From: Heterohyrax brucei
Taxonomy: Eukaryota > Chordata > Mammalia > Hyracoidea > Procaviidae
Reading direction: 5' to 3'
DNA length: 64,000 nt
NCBI GenBank assembly: GCA_028571685.1
Contig: CM053154.1
Coordinates: 9,151,501 to 9,215,500, forward strand
Shown: in pieces, positions 53,319 to 63,115 of the stretch
How positions within the stretch are numbered: the first letter of the stretch is position 1
How the letters are laid out: every line of letters starts with the position of its first letter
Position numbers and translations under genes: made by a program
Notes under the pieces: generated by a model
Seen by the model: only the letters and a program-made list of their open reading frames with translations
The model's database searches: none
What the model was told of the DNA's origin: nothing

Positions 53319-53600
53319 AAAATCAAAGTATCACCCAGGCCATACTCCCTCCACAGCTCTAGGGGAAAATTCTTCATTGGCTGTCCCACCTGCCCTTTCT
53401 TGGGCTGACCCAGCCCTTTCTTGTCTCTCCAGCCTTCTGGTAGACCCAGCCATTCTTTGGCCTGTAGATTATCTATACATGACTATCCATCTTTCTATGT
53501 CTGTCTCTGTGTCTCTTCTTTGATAAGGAGGCCGCTCAGACTGGATTGGATTAGAGTCTACCTTACTGCAGTATAACTGACAACATCTTCAAAGAGCCTG

Positions 53601-53889
53601 GGTTCTTAGCCACAACCCTGCAGGTCAGTGGAGATTTGCTGACATGGACCCAGGGCTGAGAAAGCTTGGATTCATCTTGTAGGGGACACCACCAAGTCTC
53701 CAGTAGTGACAGACAAGGTGTCTCCTGTAGAGGCCCCATGGGCCACTTCAAACCCTCTACCCACCCTAGAGCTCCAGGGCTAGGCCAGCAGGCTCTGCTC
53801 ACACTGAGGCGACCGGAGCTCCAGGTCCAGAAATGCGGCTCTGCCAAGATGCATGCACCTCCTGGGACCAGGGTGTGAATCTCAGCTCA
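53601..53889. other. Unassigned non-coding DNA
   Basis: Nothing recognised. Confidence 0.35.
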
Positions 53890-54060
53890 GGCTAAGGCCA
53901 CTAGTTATTAATTATACTGCCATTGATAATGACATTTGGGAATGCTCGGAAGGAGGACCGCGGCGCCCTCCCACGGCCCCATCTTGCTGTCGTATTTCTC
54001 ACCTGAAGCTGTAACTATGGCATGGAATTCAAAGGAGATTACCTCGCATGCTGCTGGCTT
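53890..54060. promoter_or_regulatory. Candidate conserved non-coding element
   Basis: CACTAGTTATTAATTATACT, GCCATTGATAATGACATTTG, a CpG-bearing ACCGCGGCGCCC and GTAACTATGGCATGGAATTC in 170 bp without repeats. Inference from texture. Confidence 0.28.
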
Positions 54061-54439
54061 TCGGGGGTGACAACGGAGGGGAGAAACACACCATTACCAG
54101 TCTGTCTCTGAAACACTGACCTTTGAACAAGAGAGGCTGAAAAGACGGCAGACACACAGAGGGGCAGAGTGAGTAGTCCAGAGGACTCTGCTTCCTGGTG
54201 AGACGTTTTGACCCAAAGAAGGATCACAACCTTATCACAGTTGTAGCCACTCAACAGTCGTGATCCCAAAGTGAAGGAAGTGATTTCACTGAGACGATAA
54301 TGCCTGTGGCCACTCTAGGCTTTGACCAGCATGCAGTCCCCTGGGGTCATTACGAGGGCCTGCAGCAGTGATGCGGGTGTTCTCAAAGAGGAGTTTCTAA
54401 TGGTCACCTCAGTTCCCGGAAGAGTCTGTAGCGAGCCCC
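54061..54439. other. Unassigned non-coding DNA
   Basis: Nothing recognised. Confidence 0.35.
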
Positions 54440-54870
54440 TTCTACGTGTGGTGGTGGAACTAATGATAACACCTACCACTGACTGGGCACCGAGTCTGTG
54501 CGAGGGTCCCCGGGTTGGCACTGGACTACTAACCAGGAACCCACCCATCAGGACCACAGAAGAAAGGCCTGGTATTCCGCTTCCATAAACATGACAACCA
54601 AGAAAACACCCTTGGGGAGATGCACTTGGCACCTCACGGGGTTGCAGTGAGTTGGAATAGACTTAACAGCAGTGAGTTTGTTTGTTTGCCATGTGGCAGG
54701 TACAGTTCTAAAGCATACTGATGGATCTGCCAATTCAATCTTCCCCACTACCCTGTGGAAGTGATACCGTTACCAAGGACATCTGGCTGACGAAGGATGA
54801 AGGCACAGGAGGACCCAGTCTCCTTCTGGTGTCTTCCAGAAGTGTCAGGTGTTCTGAGTTCACAGTCTTA
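54440..54870 (+). mobile_element. MIR SINE, plus strand, split by an AfroSINE
   Basis: Left part has ATAACACCTACCACTGACTG and the right part CATGTGGCAGGTACAGTTCT, AATCTTCCCCACTACCCTGT and GTCTTAACCACTCACC. Diverged; the AfroSINE at 54505-54692 separates the parts. Confidence 0.5.
54505..54692 (+). mobile_element. AfroSINE, long variant, plus strand
   Basis: CCAGGAACCCACCCATCAGG, AGAAAGGCCTGGTATTCCGC, TTCCATAAACATGACAACCA and tail GTTGCAGTGAGTTGGAATAG, ending in GTTTGTTTG. The head is diverged. Confidence 0.82.
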
Positions 54871-54880
54871 ACCACTCACC

Positions 54881-55400
54881 TAGACTACTCAAGTTTTGAA
54901 CGCAATGTCTATATCCAGGAAAACTGCAAACACAATTCCACACAAAAACATGTACACAAACATTCACAGGCAGCATTATTTGTAGCAGCCAAAAGGTAGA
55001 AGCAAGCCCAAATGTCTGAATGAACAAACAAAAGGTGTCTGTCCACACAATGGGATATTGTTCTTAAGTTATAAAAAAGAGAATGCAGTACCAATACATG
55101 TTATAACCTTGGATAATTTTGAAAACTTTACACTAAGTGAAAAAAGCCAGCCATAAAAATCAAATATGATATGATTCCATTTCTATGGTGTGTTCAGAAT
55201 AGGCAAATCCACAGACAGTAGATCACTGCCAGAGGCTGAGGAGGGTAGAGTGAGAGTGACTGCCACAGGCTCCGTGGTTTTGGGGCTGGGGGTGATGGCA
55301 GTGTTCTACATTAGATAGTGGTAACGATTATGCAGCATTATGAATATACTGAAAACTGTTGAACTGTATATGTTAAAATGGCAAATGGTGGAATATATAA
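54881..55400 (+). mobile_element. L1M 3' UTR, plus strand
   Basis: ACATGTACACAAACATTCAC, AGCAGCCAAAAGGTAGAAGC, CACACAATGGGATATTGTTC, GATTCCATTTCTATGGTGTG and TATATGTTAAAATGGCAAAT are in L1M order. Confidence 0.8.
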
Positions 55401-55401
55401 A

Positions 55402-55440
55402 TCTCCGACTCAACGGCACTTGGCAGCTTTGGGCTTTTCA
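55402..55440 (+). mobile_element. AfroSINE tail-only fragment, plus strand
   Basis: TCCGACTCAACGGCACTTGG then TTTGGGCTTTTC: only the last ~35 bp of the RTE-type tail, directly following the L1 end. Confidence 0.6.
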
Positions 55441-56127
55441 AAAATCATAAAAAGGAGAAGAACCTCCCACTGTACCAGTGATTGTACTGTTCTCTAGGTT
55501 ATCCGATGGCTGCCACAGCTCCAGCCACCACACGCAGCCCCCATAGCAGGCAGCAGCAGGAGAGAGGACTTTGAACCTTTTACGTGACTTTCTAAGAGCA
55601 AGAAAATCTTTCTAAGAGATCACAGCAGATGTCCTCTCGTCTCTGTCATAACTGGATCACCTACTCACCACAAAATCAATTACTGCCAAGGGAACTAGCA
55701 CCATATTGCTCTGTTTAGACCAGCCAGGATTAATTTCTGAGTTTTATCAGGGAGGAGTGGACACCTGAAAACCCGGGATTCAGTAGGAAGAAAGAAGAAC
55801 ACTGGGCATTTGTAGGCAACTAACAGTGTCTGGTATACCTCAGTGCTTCTTAAAATACAGATTCCCAGGACACTCCAAAGAGTCTGTTGGGGCAGGTTGG
55901 AGTTAGCACATTCCATGGAGTCCCACATTTGACATGTAAGTCTCCCAAGCACCTCCGACAGGGCATCCTCAGACCACACCCTTAGAAACAATGTAAGAAG
56001 ACAAACTCAAGCTTTTCTGTCACCCCAGATCTTCAAATAATTCCATCTTCTCCACCCAGACTCTGGAAAAAGTGCTCCAAAATGAGAAGGAAGGAAGGAG
56101 ACATGGGGCAGGGGAGAAAGACAATTT
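55441..56127. other. Unassigned non-coding DNA
   Basis: Nothing recognised. Confidence 0.35.
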
Positions 56128-56168
56128 AAGATCCGACTCGACGGCACTTGGCTTCGACTTGGCAACCC
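56128..56168 (+). mobile_element. AfroSINE tail-only fragment, plus strand
   Basis: ATCCGACTCGACGGCACTTG followed by GCTTCGACTTGGCAA; nearly the same 21-bp core as at 55402. Confidence 0.6.
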
Positions 56169-56214
56169 TTCCTGAGCAGATACCCTGTGCTTTTATACAC
56201 ATCCCTACCGTATC

Positions 56215-56320
56215 ACGCCAAGGCAGCTCATACTCTACCCATTTCACAGATGTGGAAACTAAAGCTAAGACTGTAAGCAACCTGCTCAAAGCCACAGAAT
56301 AGCAGAGAACTAAGAATCCA
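56215..56320 (+). mobile_element. MIR SINE fragment, plus strand
   Basis: CTACCCATTTCACAGATGTG, GAAACTAAAGCTAAGACTGT and GCTCAAAGCCACAGAATAGC: MIR core order. Confidence 0.7.
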
Positions 56321-57049
56321 GACCTGGGCTTGGGGTCTGGATCCCAAGCTCCCACCACCAGATTCTTCTCTCACCAGATCCCTCTCTCTTCCCTAGGCCC
56401 TAACACAGAGAACTCGTAAATGAGCTTGGAGCCCAGCTGGGTCAGGCAGCAACTGCTGCTTCGCTGAGAGTTCAGGACTTCTACCCTGAACACAGGGTCT
56501 TCTATTATTTCATAGCAGAAAAAAAGAAAAGCAATTGTAATGTTCGTGGTATCAAGACGGCGAGCTCACACCTCTGGCCTCTGCTGCTTTGATGGAGCAG
56601 TCTCTATGCGTTTGCTTTCAAGGCATTAAAAGGCTGAGCCCAGGACAGTCACTCACCAGGAGACCGAGAATCCACCACTTCCGTGTGTCTACAGCCGCAT
56701 TCCTCTGCAGCCTGTGTTCTCCAGACCCATGACCGCATGGAATTGTGGGGGAGCTGCTGCTAAGAGTCATGAAAGCAAACACTTTACAGAGAAGAGGGGC
56801 TCACAGACAATCTGCCACATAGTTGTCACCAGGGCAAGGTTTCTACTTAGAATCCACTCGTCAGTTTCCTCAGTCAGAAGCACAGCTGCCCAAGTTCCTC
56901 TTCTCTCTGGATCAAAAACCTGTTGGGACTGGAGTTTGGAGGAAAAACAGAAATCTAAGCTTCAGTGTGATGATCAGGTCTATAATACAATTTTTCTCGA
57001 GATTTTCCCAGGACTGTTCCCAAGAGAAACGATGTTACTGACCTGACTC
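56321..57049. other. Unassigned non-coding DNA
   Basis: Nothing recognised. Confidence 0.35.
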
Positions 57050-57197
57050 ATCACCCATCCACTTCTGTCGAGTCAATTCCAACTCTTACAGGACAGAGAA
57101 CTCTCCATAGAGCTTCCAAGGAGCACCCAGTGGATTTGAACAGCTGACCTTTTGGTTAGCAGATATAACACTTAACCACTACACCACCAGGGTTTCC
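57050..57197 (-). mobile_element. AfroSINE, minus strand (first of a trio)
   Basis: Tail CTTCTGTCGAGTCAATTCCA, body CTCCATAGAGCTTCCAAGGA and head CCACTACACCACCAGGGTTT. GACCTGAC occurs on both sides as a likely target-site duplication. Confidence 0.92.
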
Positions 57198-57221
57198 ACA
57201 GACCTGACAGTTACATTAAAA

Positions 57222-57335
57222 TTTAGGTGGCTGCTCTTCAAAAGATCAGCAGTTCAAGTCCACTAGCCATTTCTTGGAAACCCAGTGGGGGCAGTTCTAC
57301 TCTGTCCTATAGGAGAAATGCGTTTGGTTTGGGGT
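57222..57335 (+). mobile_element. AfroSINE, plus strand, truncated (second of a trio)
   Basis: Starts in the body at AAAAGATCAGCAGTTCAAGT, with GGGGGCAGTTCTACTCTGTC. Most of the tail is deleted before GCGTTTGGTTTGGGG. Confidence 0.85.
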
Positions 57336-57449
57336 TCCTAAGGGTAGAATTCAGAAGTCTCCTGCCAGTCACCCTCCTAAGAGGTTCTTTTGAAAGTTCT
57401 CAGGGGGTGAGAACTTCTCTTTGAAACAGAAAGATACATTTGAAGGCTT

Positions 57450-57583
57450 TGAAACAAACAAACAAACAAAACAAAACAAAACCCAATTGCCATTGATGGT
57501 TTCCAAGAGCACTTGAAGGAATGGAACTGCTGACCTTTTTTCAGTGAGAAGCCATAGCACTTAACCACTATGCCACTAGGGTT
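57450..57583 (-). mobile_element. AfroSINE, minus strand, internally deleted (third of a trio)
   Basis: An A-rich AAACAAACAAAC end (the poly-T/tail side), AATTGCCATTGATGGTTTCC where much of the tail and body is missing, and head CACTATGCCACTAGGGTTTG. Confidence 0.85.
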
Positions 57584-58273
57584 TGAGGGGGTGTTGGTGA
57601 GTTTAGGACACTGGCATCTTCTAGGGTCTTAGGCTAGGACTCCCAAATGCAGAACAGAGGCTGAGAAGGTCAAGTTGTGAGCTTCAAAGTCAAGTTCTTA
57701 TTTCTCCAAATTTAACTGAGCTGCTGGTGAACACACTCATGACTATCACCCCTGTGCTTGCGGAGAGGGCACGTGGATCCATGCGGAAGTTGGAGGAGGA
57801 GAAGACGGTCCTGTGCGAGGCTGGAATCCATGAGAATCCTGGTAAACACAGGAGGACTATAAGGGAAGAAGACAATAACATCGACATAGAAATTAAGTGC
57901 GCACAGGCAGAGTTTCAGCTTGAGCGAGTCAGGTAGGTGCCCTGAGCAAAGCCAAGCTAGAAAAGGGGAAACTACCTCAGCCAGCCAGCGAAAACCATAA
58001 TAAGATGTCTATTTACAGTCAAGTTCTGCATGTTCGGTTGTTTAAATAGATCACCCAACATGAGGGAAGTCTGATTCACTAGCCTTCAAAAGTGACATAC
58101 TCCTGGACCATCACATGAGCAGAAGAGAAGCCCAGATGCAAAGTTCCTTCACATCTTCGGCCATAGTAAAGCAGCTGTCCAGCTGCCAAAAGATGGAAAC
58201 TTGGCAATGTGAAGGAAGAAGGGTCTGCCAGTATTTTATCCCAGCCCCTGAGGTAGGATCACTTTAAGCTAAT
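57584..58273. other. Unassigned non-coding DNA
   Basis: A 70-codon frame (57727-57936) rich in charged residues begins at GTG and has no recognised domain. A possible processed-pseudogene scrap cannot be excluded, but no gene is supported. 58012-58053 weakly resembles 61893-61934. Confidence 0.35.
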
Positions 58274-58960
58274 AAAATACCAATGTGCCATCAAGTCAAG
58301 TCTGACTCACAGTAACCCTATATGACAAAGGAGAACTGCCCTATAAGGTTTCTGAGGAGTGACTCGTAGATACAAACTGGTGACCTTTTTGTTAACAGCT
58401 GTTTTAGTCAGCTGGTGCTGCTCTAACAGAAACACCACGAGGTAGATGACTTTAACAAAGGAAGTTTATTTTTACATAGTCCAGTAGGCTATAAGTCCAA
58501 ATTCGGGATGTCTGCTCCAGGGGAAGCCTTTCCCCACTGTCAGCTCTGCAGGGAAGTCCAGTATTGCATCAGTCTTTGTCCAGGGAGCGTCTTGGCGCAG
58601 GAACCTCAGGTCTGAAGGGCGCACTCTTCTCCCGGTGCTGCTTTCTTGGTGGTGTGAGGTTCCCAGCTCTCTGCTTGCTTCCGTTTCCTTTTAACTCTTG
58701 TAGGATGAAAGGATTAAGGGTGGTGCAAGCCATACTCCAGGGAAACTCCCTTTACAGTGGAGCAGAGAGGTGATCTTATAAAGGGATTTACAGTCCCACC
58801 CTAATCCTTTAACACACAGCATAGGAAAATCACAAGATGGACAACAATCATAAAACACCAGGAATCACGACCCAGCCACATGGCTACATATATTTTGGGG
58901 AGGACACAACTCAACCCATGACAGCATCCATAACACTTAACCACTACGCTATCACGGCTC
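58274..58960 (-). mobile_element. AfroSINE, minus strand, split by an LTR
   Basis: 58274-58399 carries the tail (GTGCCATCAAGTCAAGTCTG) and body to GTTAACAGC. 58924-58960 carries the head (ATAACACTTAACCACTACGC). Together they make one SINE, interrupted at the position of the anticodon-region motif by a solo LTR. Confidence 0.88.
58400..58923 (-). mobile_element. Solo MaLR-like LTR inside an AfroSINE, minus strand
   Basis: Starts TGTTTTAGTCAGCTGGTGCT and ends CTCAACCCATGACA (TG...CA). Internal landmarks GGCGCAGGAACCTCAGGTCT and CTTTCTTGGTGGTGTGAGGT are shared with the LTR at 967-1426, so both belong to one family. A 5-bp duplication is not clean (ACAGC / GCATC). Confidence 0.85.
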
Positions 58961-59094
58961 TTCAAGCTGAGAAAACATGTTAACGTAACTCAGCAGCACA
59001 TCAGATGCTCCATGAGATAATGACATAAGGAATCCATGTAAGGTACTGGAATCAGCTTATACCAGGTTTCTACCAATGACAATGTGACCAGCCT

Positions 59095-59300
59095 TCTGTC
59101 TCCATACCAGGCACTGCTCTCAGCACTTAACATGCATCATCTCATTGAACCTGGCTTACAGTAACCCCAAGAGAAGTTCCATTCTTATCATTCCCATTTT
59201 ACAGATGGGAAAACTAAAGCTAAGAGAGATGTAAGTGACCCAAGGTCACACAGCTCATAAACTGTGGAAGCCAGATCCACATCAGCCTGATTCCAGCTAG
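59095..59300 (+). mobile_element. MIR SINE, near complete, plus strand
   Basis: CCAGGCACTGCTCTCAGCAC, CATGCATCATCTCATTGAAC, CCCATTTTACAGATGGGAAA and CCAAGGTCACACAGCTCATA: the longest MIR in the window. Confidence 0.92.
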
Positions 59301-59689
59301 ACCTCCTCTTACAAGGAGCTGGATCAATACTTATTGAATTGAACATGGATCAATGGTTCCCTTCCTGTATCAATCCAAACACTCTTCATTCAAGCTGTGA
59401 CCTCCACACGGACCCTTCCCCAAGGATTTGAGATGAGTCAGGCATTAATTCAAGAGGAAACACCCTGACCATTCTATCTGCCACCTCATGTCACCACTTG
59501 GAATGCTGAAGGCAAGTCTTCTAATCCACATGTTTGCATCTCAAGGAGGGAGGCGTCCCATTGAAACACCAACAATGCAGCTCTGAAAAGTCTGGGGCTG
59601 AATCTTAACCTCAGATGGATGCAAACCATGCCCAAATCACCAGGCTCACTTTGCATCACCGTTAAACTGTCATGAAATAAATAAAGTCC
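59301..59689. other. Unassigned non-coding DNA
   Basis: Nothing recognised. Confidence 0.35.
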
Positions 59690-59960
59690 TACCGCACTGT
59701 TTGGCAATTAGCAATTACATCTCAACCTCCTAGGTCGCCTTCACACTGCTCTGTAATCATAAGATTAAAAAGCTATAATTGACACGGCCGGCTCTAAGTG
59801 TGCGGATCTCTCGCTATGACAAAGCAATTACACAGGAGTCATTAAACTCATAATCTGCAACTGTAAGTAAATAATGATTCTGTAGCTGCCAGATGTTGTA
59901 TTATTGACCCTTAAAATAAATATTAAGTTTTACCTCTTCCCACGTGATGTATGTGACAGG
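59690..59960. promoter_or_regulatory. Strong candidate conserved non-coding element
   Basis: Repeat-free AT-rich block with several homeodomain-type cores: CAATTA at 59705-59710 and 59712-59717, TAATTG at 59776-59781, AGCAATTACAC near 59823, GTAAATAATGATTC near 59866. CpGs sit in ACACGGCCGGC and GTGCGGATCTCTCGC. Dense motifs without repeat debris suggest constraint. No alignment was available. Confidence 0.4.
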
Positions 59961-59989
59961 TTCCCAAGATAGGGCCACTTCCAGCTAAC

Positions 59990-60125
59990 AGAAGATGAGA
60001 TAAATCTGCGTGGCACTTGACAGTTTGCCAAGTACTTTAAGATGTATTTTATCAACTGGTCTTCACACCATGCTGTAAAGGGGGAGAAAAGTGGGGCTCA
60101 GAGAGGCTCAGTGACTCATTTCCAC
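59990..60125 (+). mobile_element. MIR SINE fragment, plus strand
   Basis: TTGCCAAGTACTTTAAGATG, GGGGAGAAAAGTGGGGCTCA and GAGAGGCTCAGTGACTC follow the MIR order. Confidence 0.65.
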
Positions 60126-61238
60126 AGACATGAACTTGACCTTCACTGGGCTCCTATGTGGAGGAACACCTCTCCTGGCAGGTGGCCTGCCCGTCCCTCC
60201 CAGAGGTCAGCAGCTGAACCAAAGGGCTTCCCAGTCTCTGTAGAATGCTGTGACTCCAACTCACATCAACGCAAAGGAATAACTCAAGTGATAATGACAT
60301 TTTCCCCATCACAAAATCAAAAGGCACTAGATATTTCAATGGTATTTTATTGCTTTGTTCAGTGAAGTGGGCCAAAGGTCGTAATTCTTTCATTGTATTC
60401 TGCAAAGCCAAATAGCCATTTGAAAAATGTGAAACTCAAAAAGTTTCAATGAAATGATTCCACGTCTACTAGTCTACTACTCACATCTCATTATTTGCCT
60501 TAGTTGGACCAATGAAGTAATGCCTGACTGCTTTATGGAGACAGAAGAGAACCATAGCAAGGAAGAAGGCAGGAAGTCCCCAGAGCACCTGGACTGGGAC
60601 CAGACTCCACACCTGAACTGCTCCAAAGTGAGCTATCTGGAACTCTCTCATGGACACAGATGGGCCTCTTCTTCTAAATGGTCACAGAATCACAGCTGTG
60701 AGAACCTAGCTTTTCTTTGATTCCTCCCTTCCTTGGTTAAACAAGCACACACTGAAGGCCTACTATGCGCCAAGCAATGACCCTGAGATCCACATAAACA
60801 GGACAGGTATTCTCTCATCTTGACAGAGTCTGGCAGACAGCTTGGGAGAAAGAAAAGGTACGAAGGGGCAAGGTCATTGTCCTGTTTTAACAGAACATCT
60901 GGATGCTGTGCAAATTCCAAAGTTTTGTCAAGTTCTATCCAGTCTGACATACTTCCACTTCAGTACTAAAAATAAGATTCCAAGATCTACACTTTACTCA
61001 TTAATAATAATAATCCAATGAAAATCATTCGAGCCCCTCTGCTGGCAAGTATATGTAACCCCACGGAAGCCATGACCCAATGGATCCCATCTCAGACGAT
61101 GTCATGGTCAAATGAACATGGTCGGGCCATCAAAATCTCATTTCCACATGACAGCTCCCCCGCCTACATTTCTGAGACACCGGGGAGGGATCCACAACTC
61201 AGGGAGGTACTTCTTAAAGCCCCTTTTTCCTCCAAAGA
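60126..61238. other. Unassigned non-coding DNA (1.1 kb)
   Basis: Nothing recognised. Confidence 0.35.
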
Positions 61239-61356
61239 GCCCTGGTGGCACAGTGCTTAGGAGTTCATCTGCTAATGGAAAGACTGCCAGTTCGAATCCC
61301 CCAGCTACTGCTTCAAAACCCTAGACTCAGTGGTAATGAGCTTGGTTTGGGGGAGA
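61239..61356 (+). mobile_element. AfroSINE, plus strand, internally deleted
   Basis: Head GAGCCCTGGTGGCACAGTGC, near-intact B box AGTTCGAATCCCCCAG (61291-61306), then directly the end ACTCAGTGGTAATGAGCTTG. The central body is deleted. Confidence 0.87.
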
Positions 61357-61419
61357 AACTTCTCACACGCTGCACCTGCTCTTCTACTTTTCTCTTTCAA
61401 ACATCTAGAAACTAGAACA

Positions 61420-61712
61420 CCAGTAGCCTCCTTCCACGGGCAGTGGTGGTTCAGGGGGACAAGGCTCGTTTGATTCCCAGCCAGCACACCCACGCACAGC
61501 CACTACCCGTTTGTCAGTAGAGGCTTGTGTCTTGCTATGATACCGAACAGCTTCCAAGGAGCTTCCAGACTGAGGCGGTGGGGGAAGAAAGTTCAATAGT
61601 GGTGGACTTGAGGAGATCAGCCAATGAACACCCTGTGGATCACAATGGCCCGTGGTGGGCGGGGTTGCCAGGAGTTGGGGGTTTACTTGATGGCAACCAA
61701 TGACAGCAAGTC
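61420..61712 (+). mobile_element. Composite SINE with RTE-like tail, plus strand
   Basis: TTTGATTCCCAGCCAGCAC, CGTTTGTCAGTAGAGGCTTG, TGTCTTGCTATGATACCGAA, GAGCTTCCAGACTGAGGCGG, AGATCAGCCAATGAACACCC, then tail GTTGCCAGGAGTTGGGGGTT and GATGGCAACCAATGACAGC. It is the plus-strand counterpart of the bodies at 30.3 and 51.7 kb. Confidence 0.78.
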
Positions 61713-62029
61713 TCCTTCCAGAGTTCTCCCAGGAATACCAGCCAACTCTCTTCTCCCCCGCTACCTCTCCTTATCTGTCACAAAAGCCCAAGAAGGCTCT
61801 CTAGGAACAGAAGGACCTTCCCAGTAGGGCACAAGAAAGAGAAAGCTGACCAAGCAGTAATTGACAAGCTGTTTCCCTTCCTGTGTAGATTCACAATCAA
61901 GTGCTGCACATATGGTCACTTAAACAGATCACCAAAGTGGGCTACCCGCGAAGACTCTAGAATGTCCATCCCTGGAGATGATGAAGGAGCAAAGGAGGAG
62001 ACTGGGCTGGGCTGATGGGAGCCATCAAA
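61713..62029. other. Unassigned non-coding DNA
   Basis: 61893-61934 (CACAATCAAGTGCTGCACAT onward) weakly resembles 58012-58053. Nothing else is recognised. Confidence 0.35.
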
Positions 62030-62320
62030 ATATTTGTTTAACATCTGCTTTCCTCAGGGTTGTTAGGCCCGGCCACAATCGGTGCCATTGTTCCTGCAGC
62101 TAATCGTGGAGATTCACCCCTTTCTTCATTTTTAATTGAATTGCCCTACAGGTAAATACACGGAGCCCTTGGCAGAGCAGACACCCTATGCGTGGGTACC
62201 CTCCTTGCCCCGGGGTCTTTGTGCGCCAAACGAAAGCCACTCCAGAGCCCCCAAGTCCAAAGTAGTTAATTAACAGAAATCAAAGGAGCCTTTGTTGCCA
62301 CCCCACATCTTCCTCTCTTC
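62030..62320. promoter_or_regulatory. Candidate conserved non-coding element
   Basis: GGTGCCATTGTTCCTGCAGC (SOX-like), TCATTTTTAATTGAATTGCC, the perfect palindrome GTTAATTAAC (62265-62274) and CAAAGG/CCTTTG (62281-62294, TCF/SOX-like inverted sites). CpGs in GGCCCGGCCACAATCGG and GTGCGCCAAACG. Repeat-free. Inference from motif density. Confidence 0.37.
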
Positions 62321-62979
62321 TCCAGATGGGGACAGAGTCACTGACAATTTAGTTCCATTTCTGAGAATGGGTTCTCAGATTTCCCTTGTCAGGGACTAGA
62401 AAGGACCAGGTGCCATCAAGGACTGCTGTTTCTGGGGCTTTGCCAGAGACCCAGTCAAAGGAAGCAGAAAGGTTCACATCAGTGGCTTGGGGGTTGGGGA
62501 GTCAGGCCAGCCCCGGGTGCAAGACTGGAGTCCTGCCACCTGCAGAGAGAAGTGCTCGGGGGTGTGACATCACAGCAGCCTGTCCAGGGAAGGGACCTGT
62601 GTGAGGAAGGGGCCCTGGGCGCAAGTAGCTCCTCTCAGACACTAGCTCACCCGTCTGCCCACAGAGACCCCACGTGAACACGGATCTGAGGCACCACAGT
62701 TCAAGCTGAGTGACTCACTGCTGATGGGGTGGAAGGTCAGGGCCAGGACAAGCACCAAGAAGTCAAGGTCAGGAGGCTACTTGAAGCACCAGTCGTATGA
62801 TCCCAGCACAATACAGAAGAAAGAAAGGGCTTTTTTTTTCCTTCTGTCTTTGGCAAAGCCCAGTTTTACAAAGAGGAGAAAGACCGGCAGTGGGCTGCAA
62901 TCAGGAGGACCTGGCTAATGTTTCAATAATCACTAAGGACAGGGACAAGGGAGCTGAGACTTTAAAGCCCAGGAAATCA
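62321..62979. other. Unassigned non-coding DNA
   Basis: Nothing recognised. Confidence 0.35.
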
Positions 62980-63115
62980 CACATGCAGCATCATATTTAA
63001 TTATGATGGATCCTTGCAAGATGGATATTTACCAAAGAAACGGCTGACACTCAGAGAAGTGATATTGTGAGCCTGTGATCACACACAGCTAGAGTCAGAT
63101 CCAGTCTGTTGGGTT
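62980..63115 (+). mobile_element. MIR SINE fragment, plus strand
   Basis: AACGGCTGACACTCAGAGAA, GTGATCACACACAGCTAGAG and TCAGATCCAGTCTG follow the MIR order. Confidence 0.65.

Larger units (their letters stand above)
52355..53600 (-). mobile_element. MaLR-like LTR, minus strand, split by an L1
   Basis: 52355-52468 (TACCAACTGGGTGGTTTATA, AACTTACTGTGTGACAGTCT) and 53319-53600 (GGCCATACTCCCTCCACAGC, GATTGGATTAGAGTCTACCT) are consecutive parts of one reverse-oriented MLT1-like LTR. The intervening 850 bp is an L1. Confidence 0.72.

Noticed and set aside
57727-57936. Charged 70-codon frame that looks coiled-coil-like
   Set aside because: GTG start, no homologue recognised, no splice-site or poly-A context that would make it an exon or processed pseudogene.
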